In this document: positions 1 to 6,960 of the stretch, in pieces | How positions within the stretch are numbered: position 1 is the stretch's first letter | How the letters are laid out: every line of letters starts with the position of its first letter | NCBI GenBank assembly: GCA_035690425.1 | Contig: DASSKO010000138.1 | Span: 1-11,635 of the forward strand | DNA from: DASSKO01 sp035690425 | Lineage (GTDB): Bacteria > Actinomycetota > Actinomycetes > Propionibacteriales > Nocardioidaceae | Length of the DNA: 11,635 nt | Direction of reading: 5' to 3' | The notes under the pieces: generated by a model | The model's database searches: none | What the model saw: the letters and a program-made list of their open reading frames with translations, nothing else | Told to the model about the DNA's origin: nothing | Made by a program: the position numbers and the translations under genes

Positions 1-79
1 GACCACCTCGGCGTCGCCTGAGCGGACATTGAAGTCGCGCGAGCACGATAGGGGCGGCACTGAGCGGGTACGGCGTGAC

Positions 80-745
80 GTGGCGTCAACGTCTTCTACC
101 GAACGGCTGCCCCTGGTCGACGACTTCGACGAGCTCGTCCAGCTGGTGAAGGAACGGAAGCACCTGTTCGTGCGCTACTCGAAGGGACCGTCCCAGGACG
201 CCGAGGGCGGCCCCAGCCTCGACTACGAGTCCGACGTCGCGCTGCCGGGGTTCTCGGTCACCACGATCGTGCCGGAGCCCTGGTGGACGCGCCCGGCCGA
301 GGACTGGATCGCCAGGCGACTGTGCAAGTACGAGGAGCTGGGCGCCGAGCAGGACCGGTTCCCGTGGTTGCTCACCGGCCGCACCGTCGGCTTCGGGCCC
401 GACCACGAGCCGTTGGTCGTCGACGTCGAGCCCGTCGCACGCGTCGGTTTGGGGGCGCTGGAGACGGCCAAGCGGCTGTATCGCGACCGATTCAACATCG
501 CCGAGGACTCACGAAGCGACGGCGAGTCGACGTCCGACCACATCGCGACGCTGCAGCGTTCCGTCGACCAGGTTTCCGGTCAGACGCGGGGACGGCCGAT
601 CGGCGACGTGACCTCACGGTTGGACGCCGCCCTCGACGACGCCGGGCTCGCGATGGACGAGGAGTGGGTGGCTACGGTCGCACGGATGATCGCCGACGGG
701 CGAGCTGTGACCGTGCACCCCGACACCGACGTCGAGAAGAAGTGA
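80..745 (+). CDS. DUF6098 family protein, function unknown
   Basis: I recognise this as a DUF6098 protein, an actinobacterial family of unknown function. In the 221-aa model the conserved block runs over about residues 10-135, with VRYSKGPSQD (31-40), a DYES segment (48-51), PEPWWTRP (65-72) and WLLTGR followed by GPDHEPL (96-112). No signal peptide or membrane segment is visible, so it is probably cytoplasmic. After residue 140 there is a polar, acidic tail of about 80 residues that looks less conserved and ends in a small helical segment. The start is uncertain. GTG at 80 lies just before the conserved block, while an in-frame TTG at 29 would add 17 basic and polar residues; neither has a good ribosome-binding site. 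It ends 34 bp from the stop of the convergent DUF1360 gene. The family assignment is from memory of its motifs; no function can be given. Confidence 0.75.
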   Translation: MASTSSTERLPLVDDFDELVQLVKERKHLFVRYSKGPSQDAEGGPSLDYESDVALPGFSVTTIVPEPWWTRPAEDWIARRLCKYEELGAEQDRFPWLLTGRTVGFGPDHEPLVVDVEPVARVGLGALETAKRLYRDRFNIAEDSRSDGESTSDHIATLQRSVDQVSGQTRGRPIGDVTSRLDAALDDAGLAMDEEWVATVARMIADGRAVTVHPDTDVEKK

Positions 746-755
746 CAGCCCGCGA

Positions 756-769
756 CGCACCGCCGTGCG
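756..769. terminator. weak hairpin between convergent genes
   Basis: A 5-bp GC-rich stem (CGCAC, loop CGCC, GTGCG) sits in the 34-bp gap between the stops of the DUF6098 and DUF1360 genes. No T-run follows on either strand. Its position between two converging genes suggests a shared terminator, but a stem this short is common by chance in GC-rich DNA. Confidence 0.25.
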
Positions 770-779
770 GGTACGCCGG

Positions 780-1298
780 TCACCCGCCGCTTTCGAGCAG
801 CTGCTTGCCGCCGTCGTACCCGAGCTGCAGGGCGTCGGAGGCGGCGACGGCGGTCAGCACCGTGCAGACCAGCCGGGTGGCTCGAGGCGCGAACACCATG
901 CCCGCGGTCAGCCCGGAAGCCGTCCACACCGCCAGGCAGAACGGACACGTGATCAGCTCACCCGCCGCGTGCTGGACACCGTGTCCTCGCACCGACTCGT
1001 TGAGCTCGGCCTCACCGGCCGGCTCCTCGTAGCTGGTGAACGGAGCACGCAGCGGGCTGGTGATCGCGTCCTTGGCCAGCAGCCGGCTCGCCTTGTGGGT
1101 GGCGACCGCCAGCAGGATGGTGTCGCCGAGCCCGAACCGCTCCGGTAGCCGTACTCCCACGGCCTTGCCGATTCCGGTGACGACCCCGGTCACTGCGCCG
1201 TACGTGCCGAGCACCACGAGATATCCTTGCAGCGGTCGACTCTCGTTGCCCTCGTAGACCTCGCGAGTCCGCGTGGCGGCCCTTCGCAAGCTGTTCAC
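780..1298 (-). CDS. DUF1360 domain membrane protein
   Basis: This 172-aa protein matches the DUF1360 family (unknown function). Its diagnostic parts are the basic segment THKASRLLAKDAITSPLRAP (67-86) and the CPFC motif (118-121) at the start of a hydrophobic helix. Hydrophobic stretches at about 25-45, 57-67, 119-137 and 141-160 suggest an integral membrane protein; the CxxC-type pair (C118, C121) could bind metal or be redox active, which is inference. I chose the GTG at 1298 over an upstream ATG at 1322 because GGAGGG lies 6 nt before it, a strong ribosome-binding site, and the ATG has none. It lies 76 bp downstream of the DUF6328 gene on the same strand with no terminator seen, so the two are probably cotranscribed. 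Its tail faces the DUF6098 gene. Confidence 0.8.
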   Translation of the reverse strand: MNSLRRAATRTREVYEGNESRPLQGYLVVLGTYGAVTGVVTGIGKAVGVRLPERFGLGDTILLAVATHKASRLLAKDAITSPLRAPFTSYEEPAGEAELNESVRGHGVQHAAGELITCPFCLAVWTASGLTAGMVFAPRATRLVCTVLTAVAASDALQLGYDGGKQLLESGG

Positions 1299-1374
1299 CT
1301 CGTGCCCTCCTCGACCCAGCAAGTACCCGTGCTGAGGCAGGGGCTACCCACTTCGGGCCACTGCCATGCGAAGG

Positions 1375-1893
1375 TCAGCGATGCCGCGCGCGGTCGTCGC
1401 GCACCGACCGCGGCGGTGTCGCTGCCATCATGGCGCGGCGGCGGGTCGTCAGCGGCACCCCGACCCACACCACCGCGAACACCGTCAGCGCGACCAGCCC
1501 CGCGACCACGCCCTCGGTCCGTCCGACGACGAAGTCGAAGATCAGCCACAGCACCCCGCTCAGGGCGAGGGCGGACAGCATCAGGCCGGCGCGGGCGCAC
1601 TGGTTGCCCATCAGCACCAGCCACTCCTTCTCACGTTGCCGAAACAGCGCGCGGTGGTAGTTGACCGGAGCGAGCACCAGCGTCATCGCCAGCACGGCGG
1701 TGCAGAGCACGGCGAGGTAGCCGATCACCTGTGCGGACGAGAGGTCTGCGAACCGCCCCTGGAACGGCAGCGTGACCAAGAATCCGGTCAGCAGCAGCAA
1801 ACCGGTCTGGGTGACCCGCAGCTCTTGCAGCAGTTCATTCCAGTTGCGATCCCGTGCGGTGAACTGGTCAGCGGGATCGACCGACTCACTCAT
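1375..1893 (-). CDS. DUF6328 family membrane protein
   Basis: This 172-aa protein resembles the actinobacterial DUF6328 family of unknown function. It has a soluble N-terminus with RNWNELLQELRVTQTG (16-31), then hydrophobic helices at about 30-44, 54-75, 102-120 and 128-147, with LAPVNYHRALFRQREK (74-89) as a conserved cytoplasmic-looking loop. The C-terminus is arginine-rich. The open frame runs upstream to 2298, but that part lies over the divergent HAD gene and is noncoding shadow; ATG at 1893 gives the family-like N-terminus. There is no Shine-Dalgarno sequence, but a TATCGT box lies exactly 6 nt before the ATG, so the mRNA is likely leaderless. It heads a probable two-gene unit with the DUF1360 gene. 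A role at the membrane is all that can be inferred. Confidence 0.8.
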   Translation of the reverse strand: MSESVDPADQFTARDRNWNELLQELRVTQTGLLLLTGFLVTLPFQGRFADLSSAQVIGYLAVLCTAVLAMTLVLAPVNYHRALFRQREKEWLVLMGNQCARAGLMLSALALSGVLWLIFDFVVGRTEGVVAGLVALTVFAVVWVGVPLTTRRRAMMAATPPRSVRDDRARHR

Positions 1894-1899
1894 GTGGCG

Positions 1900-1905
1900 A
1901 CGATA
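1900..1905 (-). promoter_or_regulatory. -10 box of leaderless promoter, DUF6328 gene
   Basis: On the minus strand TATCGT ends 6 nt before the ATG at 1893, which places the expected transcription start on or next to the start codon. It matches the actinobacterial TANNNT -10 pattern. No convincing -35 hexamer is seen; CGTGTC lies at about the right distance. There is no ribosome-binding site, which agrees with a leaderless mRNA. Confidence 0.5.
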
Positions 1906-1961
1906 CTCGCCACCTTCACCCGGACACGTCCGCATTCGTTCGACGGGCGTTTGGGGGCGTG

Positions 1962-1982
1962 CGTCTTCCACGGTCCCGTGAA
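1962..1982. repeat. 21-bp direct repeat, copy 1
   Basis: A 21-bp sequence (CGTCTTCCAC, then GGTCC, a variable base, and GTGAA) occurs here and again at 2013-2033 with one mismatch. This copy contains a perfect palindromic core, CACGG-TC-CCGTG (1969-1980). It lies in the divergent region between the DUF6328 and HAD genes and could be an operator half or a dispersed short repeat. Confidence 0.7.
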
Positions 1983-2012
1983 ACACGTGCGCGGGCCCGG
2001 CGCGGCGGCGGA

Positions 2013-2033
2013 CGTCTTCCACGGTCCGGTGAA
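2013..2033. repeat. 21-bp direct repeat, copy 2
   Basis: This is the second copy of the repeat at 1962-1982, in the same orientation and 51 bp further on, about five helical turns. It differs at one base, which breaks one pair of the palindromic core. It ends 2 bp before the predicted -10 box of the HAD gene, so a protein bound here would cover the -35 region. Confidence 0.7.
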
Positions 2034-2035
2034 CA

Positions 2036-2041
2036 TAGGGT
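2036..2041 (+). promoter_or_regulatory. -10 box of leaderless promoter, HAD gene
   Basis: TAGGGT, a good actinobacterial -10 hexamer, ends 6 nt before the ATG at 2048. The transcription start would fall on the start codon. No ribosome-binding site is present. The -35 region lies inside repeat copy 2 and has no clear consensus. Confidence 0.55.
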
Positions 2042-2047
2042 GCTGCA

Positions 2048-2824
2048 ATGACCGATCGAGAGGTCGAGTGCTGGCTGACCGACATGGACGGTGTGCTCGT
2101 GCACGAGGGTGCTGCGCTGCCCGGTGCCGCCGAGTTTCTGCAACGCCTGGTCGACCGCGAGCGCCGGTTCCTGGTGCTGACCAACAACTCCATCTTCACC
2201 CCGCGCGACCTGTCGGCGCGGCTGGTGCGTTCGGGGCTCAACGTCCCGGAGGAGTCGATCTGGACTTCCGCGCTGGCGACCGCGGTCTTCCTGCGCAACC
2301 AGATGCCGGGGGGATCTGCCTACGTGATCGGTGAGGCGGGGCTGACGACGGCGCTGCACGAGGTCGGCTACACGCTCACCGACGTCGAGCCCGACTACGT
2401 GGTGCTCGGCGAGACGCGCACCTACTCGTTCGAGGCCATCACCCGCGCGATCCGGCTCATCGGCGAGGGCGCTCGGTTCATCGCCACCAACCCCGACGCC
2501 ACCGGCCCGTCGGCCGAGGGGCCGCTGCCGGCGACGGGCGCGGTTGCGGCCCTGATCACCCGGGCGACCGGGGCCGTTCCCTACTTTGTCGGCAAACCCA
2601 ACCCGATGATGTTCCGCAGCGCGATGAACCGGATCGAGGCACATTCGGAGAACACCGCAATGGTCGGCGACCGGATGGAGACCGACGTCGTCGCAGGCAT
2701 CGAGGCGGGTCTGGAGACCGTGCTGGTGCTGACCGGCTCCACCCGTCGCGACCAGGTCGAGACCTACCCCTACCGGCCGAGCCGGGTGCTCGACTCCGTG
2801 GCCGACCTGATCGACCTGGTGTGA
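2048..2824 (+). CDS. HAD-IIA (NagD-like) sugar phosphatase
   Basis: This 258-aa protein is a cytoplasmic HAD-superfamily hydrolase of subfamily IIA, related to NagD and 4-nitrophenylphosphatase. The HAD motifs are complete. Motif I is DMDGVL with nucleophile D12 and general acid D14. Motif II is in LTNN (44-47). The lysine is K183 in VGKPNP, and the metal-binding motif is GDRMETD (207-213). The C2 cap lies between motif II and K183 and contains TNPD (147-150), typical of the subfamily. Members remove phosphate from small phosphorylated metabolites such as sugar or nucleoside monophosphates; the substrate here cannot be told. The ATG at 2048 has no Shine-Dalgarno sequence but sits 6 nt after a TAGGGT box. 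It is divergent from the DUF6328 gene and stops 8 bp from the stop of the convergent SpoIIE phosphatase gene, so it is probably monocistronic. Confidence 0.92.
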   Translation: MTDREVECWLTDMDGVLVHEGAALPGAAEFLQRLVDRERRFLVLTNNSIFTPRDLSARLVRSGLNVPEESIWTSALATAVFLRNQMPGGSAYVIGEAGLTTALHEVGYTLTDVEPDYVVLGETRTYSFEAITRAIRLIGEGARFIATNPDATGPSAEGPLPATGAVAALITRATGAVPYFVGKPNPMMFRSAMNRIEAHSENTAMVGDRMETDVVAGIEAGLETVLVLTGSTRRDQVETYPYRPSRVLDSVADLIDLV

Positions 2825-2832
2825 CCCGCCCG

Positions 2833-5094
2833 CTAGTCCGCGTCGAGCTCGAACCACACCGCCTTGCCGCCGTCTCGCTCCTCGGTATCCCACCGGGTGG
2901 CGAGCAGTTGCACCAGCACCAGTCCGCGGCCACCGGTGGCGTCGTCCGCGGGGTCGCCCACCCGCGGGAGGGCGCGGTGGCCATCCTTGACCTCCACCCG
3001 CACCCGGGAACCGTCAGTCGACACCGCCAGCTCCGCACCGGTCCGCGCGTGCACGACCGAGTTGGTCACCAGCTCGCTGGTGAGGAGTACGGCGTTGCCG
3101 CGCACGTCGCCGGGCAGTGCCACGTCGCGGCACGCAGCGTCCACGAACTCGCGGGCGCGGTGCACCGCCGCGGGGTCGTTCTCGATCGCCATCGTCTGCG
3201 TCTCGCCGCCAATGGCTCGTGCTCCGTCGGTCGCACGCTCGGCCTCGACCCGTGGGCGTACCGCCAGCAGCGCGACGTCGTCCTCGCCGCCGTCGTCGGG
3301 AAGCATGTGCCGCACGATCTCGTCGCACAGGTCCTCCAGCGGCAGGTCGCCCCGCTCGGCGAGGTGGGCCGAGAGCCGGGCGATGCCCTCGTCGAGGTGC
3401 TCGTCACGGTTCTCGATCAGGCCGTCGGTGTAGAGCAGCAGCGTCGACCCCTCGTCGAGCTCCACCTCGCCGTCGTGCCGCGAGGTCTCGGCGGCGAGCC
3501 CGAGCAGCAGATCGGGTTCGCCGTCGAGCACGCGCACGGCGCCGTCGGCCGTGCGCAGCAGCGGCGGCGGGTGGCCGGCGTTGGACCAGGTCAGCCGCAC
3601 GGCCTCCGACTGCGCCTGCCGGTGCACCTGCGCGACCACGGCCGTGGCGAGGCTGTCGAGCTCCAGCCCCCGCAGCGCCAAATCCAGCCGGCGCAGCAGG
3701 TCGGCGGGAGCGTCGTCGCTGTCGTAGGCGAGCCCGCGCAGCAGGCTGCGCAGCTGTCCCATCGCCGCCGCGGCGTCGCGGTCATGGCCGTTCACGTCGC
3801 CGACGACGAGCGTCAGCGATCCGGTGGCGGTGCAGAAGGCGTCGTACCAGTCGCCACCGATCTGCGCCTGCTGCATCGCGGGCTGGTAGCGGACCGCGAT
3901 CGACAGCCGATCGGTCTGCGGAGGGCGGGTCAGCAGGCTGCGCTGCAGCGCTTCGGACATCCGCTGGTCGGTCACCGCCGCCCTGCGCTGGGCCATTCGG
4001 CCGAGAACCCGCTGCAGCGACTGGGTCACCTGAGCGGCCAGCCCGTCGATGAAGTCCAGATCGGTGCGGGTGAAGGCCCGCTCGTCGGCCCACAGCAGCG
4101 ACAGCGCCCCGAGCGCCTCGCCGCCGCTGACCATGGGCACGGTGGCGGAGGCTCGGAGGTGGGTCTGCGCGTAGATCTCGGCCATGGCGGGGGAGAAGGC
4201 AAGGCCGGAGGCCACGTCGGGCAGCACCACCTTCGACCGGGTGCGCGTGGCGGTGGGCACCGGCAGGTCCTCGGTCAGCGACACCCGCGCGTAGCGCTCC
4301 TGGTGTCTGGCGTCGAGCGACTCACTCAGCACCAGCCGGAGCGCGGCGCCCTCGTCCCGGAGGAACCCGATCGCGCACCCGTCGGCACCGACCATGTCGG
4401 CGCCTTCCTCGATCACGATCCGCACCAGGTCCTCGACCGTCTCGGCGCCGGCGAGCTGCAGCGACACCGCAGCGAGCCGGGCCAGCTTGCGGGCGTAGCC
4501 GGCCTCGGCGGCGAGGGCTTGGTCGCGCGCCAGCTCGACGCGGTGCCGCTGGATGGCCAGCGTGGCGGTGCGGGCGTACATCGCCGCGGTCTCGCGGTCC
4601 TCCTCGCTCGGGACCCGCGCCTCGGGGTAGTACATCGCGAACGTGCCCAGCAGCTCACCGCCGTACAGCAGCGGTGTGGACCAGCACGCCCGGACTCCCG
4701 CCGCGCGGGCCAGCTCGCGGTAGTCCGCCCACAGCGCGTCGACCTCGGTGTCTGCCACGATGACCGGCTCCCGCCGGTGCGCGGCGGTGCCGCACGACCC
4801 GGCGGCGGGACCGATCCGCAGACCGTCGATCTGGTCGTTGTAGGCGTCCGGCAGGCTCGGTGCAGCGCCATGTCGGAGCCGACCCTCGTCGTCGGCCACC
4901 AAGATCGACGCGGTCAGGCCGTCGCTGGCCTGCTCCTCGATCACCCGCACCAGGCGGTGCAGCACGTCGGGCAGCGGCGCGTCGACCGCGACCTGCTCGA
5001 GCAGCAGGCGATGCTGGGCCAGCATCCGGTCGGCGCGAAGCATCAGCCGCACGGACGAGGAGTCCGAGGTCTGTGGGGCAGGAGTGCTGGGCAC
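2833..5094 (-). CDS. GAF-GAF-SpoIIE phosphatase with HATPase domain
   Basis: A 753-aa multidomain regulator of the RsbU/RsbW type. Order in this model: GAF sensor about 20-180, second GAF about 205-365, a SpoIIE/PP2C serine phosphatase 390-613, and an RsbW-like histidine-kinase-type ATPase 625-753. The phosphatase metal motifs are present: GGDWYD (413-418), GDVNGHD (432-438), NAGHPPP (505-511), YTDGLIE (555-561) and DDVALL (605-610). The ATPase keeps its N box ELVTNSVVHA (674-683), VKDG (702-705) and the G box GGRGLVLV (721-728). Such proteins dephosphorylate anti-anti-sigma factors and may also bind or phosphorylate them, adjusting alternative sigma factors in response to signals bound by GAF. 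No membrane segment is seen. No anti-anti-sigma or sigma gene is adjacent. I prefer GTG at 5094, because residues upstream look noncoding; the frame could open at ATG 5205. Neither has a clear ribosome-binding site. Confidence 0.88.
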   Translation of the reverse strand: MPSTPAPQTSDSSSVRLMLRADRMLAQHRLLLEQVAVDAPLPDVLHRLVRVIEEQASDGLTASILVADDEGRLRHGAAPSLPDAYNDQIDGLRIGPAAGSCGTAAHRREPVIVADTEVDALWADYRELARAAGVRACWSTPLLYGGELLGTFAMYYPEARVPSEEDRETAAMYARTATLAIQRHRVELARDQALAAEAGYARKLARLAAVSLQLAGAETVEDLVRIVIEEGADMVGADGCAIGFLRDEGAALRLVLSESLDARHQERYARVSLTEDLPVPTATRTRSKVVLPDVASGLAFSPAMAEIYAQTHLRASATVPMVSGGEALGALSLLWADERAFTRTDLDFIDGLAAQVTQSLQRVLGRMAQRRAAVTDQRMSEALQRSLLTRPPQTDRLSIAVRYQPAMQQAQIGGDWYDAFCTATGSLTLVVGDVNGHDRDAAAAMGQLRSLLRGLAYDSDDAPADLLRRLDLALRGLELDSLATAVVAQVHRQAQSEAVRLTWSNAGHPPPLLRTADGAVRVLDGEPDLLLGLAAETSRHDGEVELDEGSTLLLYTDGLIENRDEHLDEGIARLSAHLAERGDLPLEDLCDEIVRHMLPDDGGEDDVALLAVRPRVEAERATDGARAIGGETQTMAIENDPAAVHRAREFVDAACRDVALPGDVRGNAVLLTSELVTNSVVHARTGAELAVSTDGSRVRVEVKDGHRALPRVGDPADDATGGRGLVLVQLLATRWDTEERDGGKAVWFELDAD

Positions 5095-5211
5095 GATCGT
5101 CTTTCGAGCGGACGGGCAACTGTCTCGATGATGACCAACGCAGCGCCGAGGCTCAAATGTTCCCGCCCATCCGCCGCGCCACTTGCCCGCCGCGTCAGGC
5201 ATCATCGGGGG

Positions 5212-5520
5212 ATGGACTGGAGCCTACGAGACAACTCTGACCGGCATCGTTTCGAGATCACGAGGGGGGACGAGATCGGCGGCTGGGTCGACTACGAGCA
5301 GAGCGACGAGGCCATCACGCTGGTGCACACCGAGGTCGATCCCGCGTTTGAGGGGGAAGGGCTCGGCTCGAAGCTCGCGCGCGGCGCCCTCGACGAGGCG
5401 CGGTCGCGCCGGCTGCCGGTACTCCCGGTCTGTTCCTTCATCGCCGGCTACATCCAGCGGCATGACGAGTACGTCGACCTGGTGCCGTCCACCCGCCGGA
5501 CCGAGTTCGGGGTCGGCTGA
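5212..5520 (+). CDS. small GNAT-fold N-acetyltransferase (YjdJ type)
   Basis: This 102-aa protein fits the short GNAT subgroup also known as Acetyltransf_CG (YjdJ/NATD1-like), about half the size of ordinary GNAT enzymes. Visible parts: the N-terminal beta strands with GGWVDYEQSDEAITLVHTEV (23-42), the acetyl-CoA pyrophosphate loop EGEGLGSKL (47-55), and the conserved block PVCSFIAGYIQRHDEYVDLV (72-91) with C74, the cysteine typical of the group. The substrate is unknown for most members; it should be cytoplasmic. ATG 5212 is the first sensible start, because the longer open frame upstream lies opposite the SpoIIE gene. A CATCAT box ends 6 nt before the ATG, a one-mismatch version of the leaderless pattern seen at other genes here. 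It ends 21 bp before nhaA. The 117-bp gap upstream serves both this gene and the divergent phosphatase gene; I see no repeat or clear operator in it. Confidence 0.85.
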   Translation: MDWSLRDNSDRHRFEITRGDEIGGWVDYEQSDEAITLVHTEVDPAFEGEGLGSKLARGALDEARSRRLPVLPVCSFIAGYIQRHDEYVDLVPSTRRTEFGVG

Positions 5521-5528
5521 GCGCTCGG

Positions 5529-5534
5529 TACCGT
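5529..5534 (+). promoter_or_regulatory. possible -10 box of leaderless promoter, nhaA
   Basis: TACCGT ends 7 nt before the GTG at 5542, matching the TANNNT pattern at the right distance for a leaderless mRNA. The GTG has no ribosome-binding site. TTCGGG, 17 bp upstream, is a weak -35 candidate lying inside the end of the acetyltransferase gene. Readthrough from that gene is also possible. Confidence 0.4.
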
Positions 5535-5541
5535 TCCGACC

Positions 5542-6960
5542 GTGGCGAACAAACCCCCGCACGACCCCATCGAGCACTTCGGGCGTCGCCCGGACGACCA
5601 TTCGATCTGGCGCAACGGCCCGATCTGGATGGCGAGCGACCGGCGGCTGGCCAGGGCCGTCGGCCGCCCGATCGCGGGGTTCCTGAAGGTCGAGGCGGCC
5701 GGTGGCATCGTGCTGCTCATCGCTGCGGTCGCGGCGCTGGTGCTCGCCAACTCTCCCTGGTCGGACGCCTACCAGTCCTTCCTGCACACGGAGGTAGACC
5801 TCACCGTCGCGGGCCTGCACCTCGACGGCGACGTGGCCTACTGGGTCAACGACGCCCTGATGGTGTTCTTCTTCTTCGTCGTCGGCTTGGAGATCAAGTA
5901 CGAGATCGTCTCCGGTGAGCTGCGCGACCCGCGACGCGCCGCGGTGCCGATCCTCGCCGCGTTCGGCGGCATGATCGTGCCCGCGCTGATCTACACCGCC
6001 TTCAACGCCGGCAGCGACGGCGCATCGGGGTGGGGGATCCCGATGGCCACCGACATCGCGTTCGCGGTCGGCGTGCTCGGTCTGCTGGGCCGGCGGATCC
6101 CGTCGCCGGCACGAGTCTTCCTGCTCACGTTGGCGATCGTCGACGACATCGGCGCGATCGCGGTGATCGCGGTGTTCTACACCTCCGACCTGTCCATGGA
6201 GTGGCTGGCGGCCGCCGGCGTCGGGGTGCTGGCCATGGTGGCACTGCGCCGGGTGCGGGTCTGGTCGATGTCGGCGTACGCGCTGATCGGCGTCTTCGTG
6301 TGGCTGGCGACCTACGAGTCGGGAGTGCACGCCACCATCGCTGGTGTGGTGATCGGCCTGTTAACGCCGGCGCGCCCGCTGCTGGAGCGCGATGTCGCCC
6401 AGAACTACGCGCGGGAGGCGATGCAGGACGGCGTCATCGACGCCGACGAGCTGAACCGCTACCGCTTCCTGCTCGGTGAGTCGGTGTCGGTGGCCGAGCG
6501 GCTCGAGCGGCGTCTGCACCCGTGGACCAGCTATGTCGTGCTGCCGATCTTCGCCTTCTGCAACGCCGGGATCGACCTGCGCGGCGGCGTACTCGCGGAT
6601 GCGCTGACGTCGACGGTGACGGCCGGGGTGGCCGTGGGCCTGGTGGCCGGCAAGATCATCGGGGTCAGCACCGCGTCCTGGCTCGCGGTCGTCACCGGCA
6701 TCGGACGCCTGCCCGACCGCACCTCGTGGGGCATGCTGGTCGGCCTCGCCGCTGTCGCCGGCATCGGGTTCACCGTGTCGCTGTTCATCGCCGGCCTCTC
6801 CTTCGAGGAGGGCTCCGTGGCGGAGTCGGCGGCCAAGGTCGGCATCCTCGGTGCGTCGCTGGTGGCGGCCATCCTCGGTTCGACGCTGCTGATCCTCACC
6901 ACCAGACACCGAGAGCCGGCGCGCGAGGACGCCCCGGTCAGGGACGCAGCAGGGTCTTGA
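5542..6960 (+). CDS. nhaA: Na+/H+ antiporter NhaA
   Basis: This 472-aa inner-membrane protein is an NhaA-family antiporter that exchanges cytoplasmic sodium for external protons, for salt and alkaline pH tolerance. The NhaA core begins around residue 45 with FLKVEAAGGIVLL and includes LANSPW (68-73). Key residues are present: D171 in ATDIAFAVG (position of E. coli D133), the twin aspartates D201-D202 in LAIVDDIGAI (E. coli D163-D164, ion binding) and K371 in GLVAGKIIGV (probably E. coli K300). The last conserved block is GIGFTVSLFIAGLSF (407-421). About a dozen hydrophobic helices are visible. It is longer than E. coli NhaA (388 aa), mostly through a hydrophilic N-terminus of about 45 residues and a charged C-terminal tail. 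GTG 5542 is the likely start; M30 is an alternative. Its last 23 bp overlap the end of the convergent dehydrogenase gene. Confidence 0.95.
   Translation: MANKPPHDPIEHFGRRPDDHSIWRNGPIWMASDRRLARAVGRPIAGFLKVEAAGGIVLLIAAVAALVLANSPWSDAYQSFLHTEVDLTVAGLHLDGDVAYWVNDALMVFFFFVVGLEIKYEIVSGELRDPRRAAVPILAAFGGMIVPALIYTAFNAGSDGASGWGIPMATDIAFAVGVLGLLGRRIPSPARVFLLTLAIVDDIGAIAVIAVFYTSDLSMEWLAAAGVGVLAMVALRRVRVWSMSAYALIGVFVWLATYESGVHATIAGVVIGLLTPARPLLERDVAQNYAREAMQDGVIDADELNRYRFLLGESVSVAERLERRLHPWTSYVVLPIFAFCNAGIDLRGGVLADALTSTVTAGVAVGLVAGKIIGVSTASWLAVVTGIGRLPDRTSWGMLVGLAAVAGIGFTVSLFIAGLSFEEGSVAESAAKVGILGASLVAAILGSTLLILTTRHREPAREDAPVRDAAGS

Noticed and set aside
1..21. Possible tail of an upstream gene (six GC3-rich codons ending in TGA)
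   Set aside because: Six codons cannot be told from chance in GC-rich DNA; nothing identifies a protein.
1894..2298. Upstream extension of the DUF6328 reading frame across the repeats and into the HAD gene
   Set aside because: It lies antisense to a well-supported HAD gene and over noncoding repeats; the family-like protein starts at 1893.
2821..5211. Very long plus-strand open frame opposite the SpoIIE gene
   Set aside because: Its translation is low-complexity R/H/Q/G-rich shadow with no domain; the minus strand carries complete phosphatase motifs. Only the last 102 codons are real.
5095..5211. GGAAC motif upstream of the SpoIIE gene as an ECF-sigma -35
   Set aside because: No matching -10 occurs at the usual 15-17 bp; the nearest candidate is about 18-19 bp away and weak.
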